The notes under the pieces: model-generated
Seen by the model: only the letters and a program-made list of their open reading frames with translations
The model's database searches: none
What the model was told of the DNA's origin: nothing
Made by a program: the position numbers and the translations under genes
Assembly: GCA_002314945.1 (NCBI GenBank)
Contig: DCHV01000007.1
Coordinates: 49,768-61,657 of the forward strand
Length of the DNA: 11,890 bases
Reading direction: 5' to 3'
DNA from: Prevotellaceae bacterium UBA1743
Lineage (GTDB): Bacteria; Bacteroidota; Bacteroidia; Bacteroidales; Bacteroidaceae
Shown here: in pieces, positions 7,231-11,890 of the stretch
Numbering within the stretch: position 1 is the stretch's first letter
How the letters are laid out: every line of letters starts with the position of its first letter

Positions 7231-10147
7231 TCTTTAGGATAACTGCTTCTTTATGAAGTCCGTCCACCTTGATAAGAAGAGGCAGGCGCACATGGCGGAT
7301 ATATTCCGTTTCCTCCTCAGCGGGAAGGGCATCAAGTGAATCAATCTGATAGATGCCGTCACCTCGGAAGTCATCAATAGTCAGATAGCAAACGCCAAGA
7401 CTGGTTAGGTTCTGGAAGAAATGCGTGCCTTGGCTCGGATCTACTTGATAAGAGGCAAGGCCAGCTTCGACAATTACTTGTGCATGGCTGATGTGTGGCC
7501 ATTTTACAGGAATACCGAGCCAGGGGTCGCTAGTTCCCCATCTGCCTGGCCCTATCAACAAGTAGGGACGACCTTCCATCTGCCTGTTCATCCGCTCTAT
7601 CTGCTCTGCTACCAGTTCGTTGCTGTTAGGATTGAAACTTTGTGGCTTGACATAGATGATATCCTCTATCTCACGATATATTCCATGGCCAATGGCATTA
7701 TGGCTACGCAAAAGGCACTCCTCATCGTGATACAATGTCAAGTCCTCTTCCAATGCCATACGATTGTCCACCATAGGCCGTATCTGGAGCAAATAGAATT
7801 CCCCTGAGCGGTCTTCTTTCAGGTTGACAGCAAATTCTATCTCCACGGGACGTTGCATTTCTGCGGAACCATATTCCAGTACTTTTTGCATGATTTCAGG
7901 CAAAGGAAAGACCCCATTTTGCAAGACTCCACAGAAAGAGAGGATCTTGCGGTTCCGACCTTCGTAATAACCTGGGTATATGCGTTGGTCAATAGGATCA
8001 AACGTACTGCACACCCATTGCAGGGTCCCGTCTTGTTCCACATCGCGGATGCTCCATCGGCGAAGATTGAAACCATCATCCTTGGAGAAAGAGATTTCTT
8101 CCTCGCCTTGCTTTATTTCCAGAGCGAGAAAATGTGTCTGTGTCTCCCGTAAGGCAATTTCCATCTCGCTTGTCTGTAGCACATGCTGGGGATGATAGGG
8201 GGAGAGACGCAGGCTAAGTCCTCCATCGACAATGTATTTGCCCAATCCGAAGGCGAGATTTACGACACCCTCCTCTGCTTTCTCGTCTCCCAGAGGATAG
8301 TAGTTGATACTGCGTGCCACACCGCTGATGGTAGGATAAAAGCGTGTCTCATGCTGCTGCCCAGCCACTTCCTGTAGAATGACTGCCATCTTCTCCTGAT
8401 CAATGACATTGCTGGTGGCTGTCATGTAATCCTTGCTGCTACGATAGAACACACTTGCATAGACAGCTTTGATGGCATTGCCCAACATGGCAAGACGTTC
8501 GTATTTATCTTCCGTGTATGGAATCATGTAGGTGCTATACACACCGGCGAAAGGTTGATAGTGAGAATCTTCGAGAAGACTGCTGCTGCGAATGGCCAAG
8601 GGAGAAGGAACTACCTGCAAGAAAGCCTCAAGGTCGGATAACAAGTGCATGGGCAGCCTCGCCCTAAGAAAAATCTCAAGTATCTCTTCATCGGGGAGGT
8701 CACTCAAAGCTGGATGATAGAGCTTGTTTGTGTCCATGAACTCGTCGAAGATGTCCGTACACAGAACGACCGTCTTGGGAATACGTACTTGCGCATTCTC
8801 AAAGTCATTGAGGTCAGTATGGCGTTTCAGCATCCGGTCAATGAAAGCAAGGCCACGGCCTTTTCCTCCGAGGCTACCCTCACCGATACGTGCAAAATTG
8901 CTGTATTGATCAAATCGTTCCCTTTGAAAGACTGCCACCACACCTTGGTTCTTCATTCTTCGATAAGCCACGATAGCATCAAAGATAATCTGGCGATGAG
9001 CTTCCACATCCGTGAGTTTCTCCCATGTGATAGTCCTCAGGAACTCCGAGATGGGGAAGAGCGCTCTGCTGGCCAACCAACGGCTGACGTTGTTCTGTGA
9101 GACATGCAGCAGGAGACTGTCTGAGGGAATCGTGAGGATATTATCCTGCAATTCTTTCAGATTGCGGACACGTACCAATACTTCATTGGTTTTTGGATCA
9201 CGAAACAGGAAATCACCAAAACCGAAATATTTGAGCACATGAATACGCAAGTCATTTTCGAAGGTTTTGGAGTCTTTGCGAATGAAATGCGCACCACATT
9301 TGTTGGCAAGGTGGATGGCATCCTCCTCGCTTGATTCCATAATCAGAGGAATATATGGGTCGTGACATCGGATGGCACTAAGCAGTTTGTAACCTGCTTC
9401 CTCATCTACTACGCCCTCGTGAGGGAAACGGCAGTCACTGATGACTCCCAATGTATTCTCGCTGAATCGCTCGTACAATTCCCATGCCTCCTCGTAACTG
9501 CGTGCAAGCACAATCTTGGGGCGGCCACGCATACGTAACATTTCCAGGGACATATTGAGAGCCTCGGTGGCAAAGGCAAGACTCTGCTGTAACACAAAGC
9601 GGTACAACTGAGGGAGAATACTACTGTAGAAACGGATATTGTCCTCGATGAGAAGAATCATCTGTACACCTGCACTTCGGATGTCATGTTCCAGATTCAT
9701 CTTATCTTCGATAAGCTTGATGATAGAGAGAAGGAGCTCTGTATTGCCCAACCAACAAAATACATACTCGAACACACTCAGATCCTCGTTCTGCATTCTT
9801 CGAGTGATGCCATGACTAAAGGGGGTGAGCACTACGAGTGGGATGGAAGGATTGCTTTGCTTGATACTATGAGCTATATCGAACACATCACTACTGCGGG
9901 CAGCTGGCATACAAATAACCAGGTCAATGTTGCCAGTCGCCATCTGCACCTCAGCTTCTTCCTGAGTAGCTACCTGGATGAAGCGAGGGGGGAAGCGAAG
10001 TCCCAAACGAGCATATTCTGAGAAGATCTTTTCATCGACACGACCGTCGTCTTCGAGCATGAAGGCATCGTAGGGATTAGCCAGGATGAGAACGTTGCAT
10101 ACACGTCTCAACATGAGATCCACGAAAGAAGTATCTTTTAGCTGCAT
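7217..10147 (-). CDS. Tandem receiver + PEP-synthase-type ATP-grasp protein, function unknown
   Basis: The protein is cytoplasmic (no signal) and 976 residues from the ATG at 10147, which follows the upstream gene's TGA after one base. A start 10 codons earlier (10177) is possible but overlaps that gene more. Residues about 15-145 resemble a receiver fold without the phospho-acceptor (DLVICMP where an Asp is expected). Residues about 162-300 form a second receiver with its key residues: LLIEDN (acidic pair Glu168-Asp169), VISDCRFP (Asp238), ESSE (271-274) and RKDS (Lys291). From about 415 comes the PEP synthase/PPDK N-terminal nucleotide-binding domain: GEGSLGGKGRG (422-432), PLAIRSSSLLED (516-527), PFAGVYSTY (532-540), and a close at FYLLQIRP (784-791). 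The usual phosphohistidine (swivelling) and PEP/pyruvate barrel domains are absent. Instead the C-terminus carries LIGPGRWGTSDPWLG (864-878) and GTHFFQNLTS (907-916). The name phosphoenolpyruvate synthase would therefore mislead. It sits between the barrel and GH110 genes in one apparent operon. Confidence 0.85.
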   Translation of the reverse strand: MQLKDTSFVDLMLRRVCNVLILANPYDAFMLEDDGRVDEKIFSEYARLGLRFPPRFIQVATQEEAEVQMATGNIDLVICMPAARSSDVFDIAHSIKQSNPSIPLVVLTPFSHGITRRMQNEDLSVFEYVFCWLGNTELLLSIIKLIEDKMNLEHDIRSAGVQMILLIEDNIRFYSSILPQLYRFVLQQSLAFATEALNMSLEMLRMRGRPKIVLARSYEEAWELYERFSENTLGVISDCRFPHEGVVDEEAGYKLLSAIRCHDPYIPLIMESSEEDAIHLANKCGAHFIRKDSKTFENDLRIHVLKYFGFGDFLFRDPKTNEVLVRVRNLKELQDNILTIPSDSLLLHVSQNNVSRWLASRALFPISEFLRTITWEKLTDVEAHRQIIFDAIVAYRRMKNQGVVAVFQRERFDQYSNFARIGEGSLGGKGRGLAFIDRMLKRHTDLNDFENAQVRIPKTVVLCTDIFDEFMDTNKLYHPALSDLPDEEILEIFLRARLPMHLLSDLEAFLQVVPSPLAIRSSSLLEDSHYQPFAGVYSTYMIPYTEDKYERLAMLGNAIKAVYASVFYRSSKDYMTATSNVIDQEKMAVILQEVAGQQHETRFYPTISGVARSINYYPLGDEKAEEGVVNLAFGLGKYIVDGGLSLRLSPYHPQHVLQTSEMEIALRETQTHFLALEIKQGEEEISFSKDDGFNLRRWSIRDVEQDGTLQWVCSTFDPIDQRIYPGYYEGRNRKILSFCGVLQNGVFPLPEIMQKVLEYGSAEMQRPVEIEFAVNLKEDRSGEFYLLQIRPMVDNRMALEEDLTLYHDEECLLRSHNAIGHGIYREIEDIIYVKPQSFNPNSNELVAEQIERMNRQMEGRPYLLIGPGRWGTSDPWLGIPVKWPHISHAQVIVEAGLASYQVDPSQGTHFFQNLTSLGVCYLTIDDFRGDGIYQIDSLDALPAEEETEYIRHVRLPLLIKVDGLHKEAVILKNDES

Positions 10148-10148
10148 A

Positions 10149-11890
10149 TCAGAATTCCTTTCCTTCGAAGACGGCATCTTCTGTCAGTTCGGACCGTCCC
10201 CCCTTTTCTTTTACTTTTGTATTGAAATAGTAACTGACAGAGAGCGTTATATTGGGGAACTTGGGACGCACCCACGTCTCGGAAGAGAGGTCGGCTGTGT
10301 GACGCCAGTTGCTGTAGCGGGCTGTATGAAAAACATCATGTGCTACCAATCCAAGATTCAATTTGTCGGAGAGCATTCTGTGGCGGAGAGCCAAATCAAA
10401 ATAGCAATAGGCTTTCTCCCTACCTTGAGTTAAATGATGAGGACCTACCACATGGCTATCAAACTGCAGGCCGATGGCATAAGGTAGTTTGAATTGGTTG
10501 ACCCAACCTATCTCATAACATAATCCGTCTGTATCCGTGCAACCTTGATAGGTGGCAGTAAAGCGATAGTGATTGAGGTGGCCATTTAGCGTAGAAGTCC
10601 ATCTTTTGGCGGGTTGAATCACCACACTTCCCTCCATTCCCTGTACGATACGATTTCCTGCATTGATGATAGAGTCGAGGGTAATACCGGGCTCGTACGC
10701 ACGACGGATGATATCCACCACATCAGAATGCCAGCGGTTGTATGCAGCCAGGTTGAGGGAATGTCCTCCCTTCCACGTCTTGTTGTAGGACAATTCGATG
10801 GATTGGATATACTCAGGACGAATATCTGGGTTGCCGATGATTTTCGTGTAATAATCCTCGTATGTGATATACGGTTCCAATTTCCAGATACCCGGGCGAT
10901 TGACACGTCGTGCATAGCCCAAGGTGAAAGTGCCGGCATTCGTGGTGCGGTATGCTGCATGTGCCGAGGGATAGAATTCTGTGCGACGAATGTCTCTACT
11001 GGCATTTTTCACTGTGATATCCATACGATCGAGCACTCTGTCCATCCTCAAGCCCGCATTCAGCTCCAGGGGCCCGAAATGATCAGTAGCCGCAGCATAC
11101 AACGAATGTGTCTGTCTGCGGTAGTCAAAGGGTGCATGGAGGTCATCCTGCCATTCAAACTGTTGCAATGGACGATTCCAATATTTGATATTATAATCAC
11201 CTGTCTCGCTGTAGGTCACATATTGATAACCTGTCTCCAGTTTACCCGAGGGACGATATTGTAGCGTATAGTCGAACTGTTCATCGCAATCCCAATGATA
11301 CTCTTTTTCGTATCCTCGCGTGCCTTCGTAGCGGATGAGTTCTCCTGTCGATTTGTCGAACAGGTTGCTCTCGGTATATTCCAATGAATACCAGTCGTGC
11401 CGATTACGACTCTTTACGGAGAAAAGGTCTCCCCGTTCGTTGACATGCCAGGTGTAGTCGGCTGCCAATTGGATAAGGCGTTTCGTGAGCGAATAGCGGT
11501 CATGCGCATCGTAGTCATTGTGAACAGAGTCTGAAGAACCAATGGTTCGGTCTTCGAGATAATCCATATCACCACCTCTGCTGTTCTGTGTTTCACCCGA
11601 TTGCAGATCTACATTCAGCAGGTGTTTGTCGGAGAAGGCATGTTGCCATCCTAATGTTCCGATATAGTTGTGCTGAGTGCGAAAACGAGTTCCGTCACTC
11701 TGACTTGTGGTGACATAATCGTCCACGATAGTCGTCTTGTTCTGCTTGAAGTCGCTGCATCCTCTGTAGCGGTCAGCTTGCATATTGGCCCACCACCGAT
11801 TCTTTCCTTTCTGCCATTCCAAACGTCCGTTTCCTCCCCAGGAACCGAGGGTGCTTCCTTTGGCATCAAGTGTACCACTCAAGCCTTCGG
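10149..11890 (-). CDS. Outer-membrane beta-barrel receptor (TonB-dependent/PF14905-like), C-terminal part
   Basis: The frame is open through the right edge; the last complete codons read Glu-Gly-Leu-Ser-Gly, so the 5' end of the gene is missing and no start is visible (the TTG at 11882 is internal). About 579 residues are seen, ending at TGA 10151-10149. The sequence is amphipathic beta-strand throughout, rich in Tyr, Trp and Asn, ending in TLSVSYYFNTKVK and a short charged tail. The blocks RRVNRPGIWKLEPYITYED and IIGNPDIRPEYIQSIELSY match the 'outer membrane beta-barrel family' (OMP_b-brl_3), which are TonB-dependent-receptor-like proteins with a regulatory-like N-terminus. It lacks SusC hallmarks in the part seen, though the plug and any carboxypeptidase-like domain would lie outside the window. 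Role: an outer-membrane receptor or transporter of unknown ligand. The next gene's ATG lies one base after its stop, so translation is probably coupled. Confidence 0.85.
   Translation of the reverse strand, partial: EGLSGTLDAKGSTLGSWGGNGRLEWQKGKNRWWANMQADRYRGCSDFKQNKTTIVDDYVTTSQSDGTRFRTQHNYIGTLGWQHAFSDKHLLNVDLQSGETQNSRGGDMDYLEDRTIGSSDSVHNDYDAHDRYSLTKRLIQLAADYTWHVNERGDLFSVKSRNRHDWYSLEYTESNLFDKSTGELIRYEGTRGYEKEYHWDCDEQFDYTLQYRPSGKLETGYQYVTYSETGDYNIKYWNRPLQQFEWQDDLHAPFDYRRQTHSLYAAATDHFGPLELNAGLRMDRVLDRMDITVKNASRDIRRTEFYPSAHAAYRTTNAGTFTLGYARRVNRPGIWKLEPYITYEDYYTKIIGNPDIRPEYIQSIELSYNKTWKGGHSLNLAAYNRWHSDVVDIIRRAYEPGITLDSIINAGNRIVQGMEGSVVIQPAKRWTSTLNGHLNHYRFTATYQGCTDTDGLCYEIGWVNQFKLPYAIGLQFDSHVVGPHHLTQGREKAYCYFDLALRHRMLSDKLNLGLVAHDVFHTARYSNWRHTADLSSETWVRPKFPNITLSVSYYFNTKVKEKGGRSELTEDAVFEGKEF

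Noticed and set aside
7217..10147. Annotating the large minus-strand gene as phosphoenolpyruvate synthase
   Set aside because: Only the N-terminal nucleotide-binding part is present. No phosphohistidine motif or PEP/pyruvate barrel is seen, and two receiver-like domains precede it.
10148..10177. ATG at 10177 as the start of the receiver/ATP-grasp gene
   Set aside because: It would lie 29 bases inside the barrel gene and add ten unconvincing residues; the ATG at 10147, one base after the barrel stop, fits coupling better.
11880..11882. TTG at the right edge as the start codon of the barrel gene
   Set aside because: The frame stays open to the window end (Glu-Gly before it) and the protein begins mid-barrel, so the TTG is an internal Leu codon.
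10149..11890. Calling the barrel SusC
   Set aside because: The visible motifs (NRPGIW, GNPDIRPEY) fit the OMP_b-brl_3 family at least as well, no SusD-like gene follows, and the diagnostic N-terminus is outside the window.

Overview
The window looks like chromosomal DNA of a Bacteroidales bacterium (Bacteroides/Phocaeicola/Prevotella-like). Evidence: two matches to the Bacteroidetes promoter (TTTG-N19-TAnnTTTG), A-rich leaders without Shine-Dalgarno sequences, many exported proteins and lipoproteins, an outer-membrane beta-barrel of the TonB-dependent/PF14905 type, and glycosidases typical of gut glycan-utilisation loci. The genus cannot be fixed from the sequence alone.

Layout. (1) 1-1292, minus: the N-terminal 430 residues of a lipoprotein with two fasciclin (FAS1) domains, cut by the window edge. 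(2) 1293-1441: a short intergenic region with two divergent promoters whose elements interlock. (3) 1442-5257, plus: an apparent operon of an exported galactose mutarotase (lipoprotein) and two tandem 437-residue GH29 alpha-L-fucosidases, ended by a strong hairpin at 5278-5308. (4) 5381-5468: four 22-bp tandem repeats in the gap between converging genes. (5) 5491-11890, minus: an apparent operon read from the right edge. It encodes an outer-membrane beta-barrel (5' part missing), a large cytoplasmic protein joining two receiver-like domains to a PEP-synthase-type ATP-grasp domain, and a GH110 alpha-1,3-galactosidase. Genes in this operon are spaced by 1 nt or overlap.

How the genes may work together (inference). 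GH110 removes terminal alpha-1,3-linked galactose, as in blood-group-B-type caps. GH29 removes alpha-L-fucose. An exported mutarotase would equilibrate the beta-galactose that an inverting GH110 releases. Together with the barrel and the FAS1 lipoprotein this suggests a set for fucosylated and alpha-galactosylated host glycans (mucin or milk-type).

The two most noteworthy items are these. The receiver/ATP-grasp protein resembles PEP synthase only in its N-terminal nucleotide-binding part; it lacks the phosphohistidine and PEP/pyruvate domains, so its reaction is unknown. The fucosidase pair is a mosaic: by hand count about 77% DNA identity in a sampled stretch of the catalytic region, then about 96% over 407 bp, ending abruptly 23 bp before the stop codon. 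That pattern is what gene conversion would leave.
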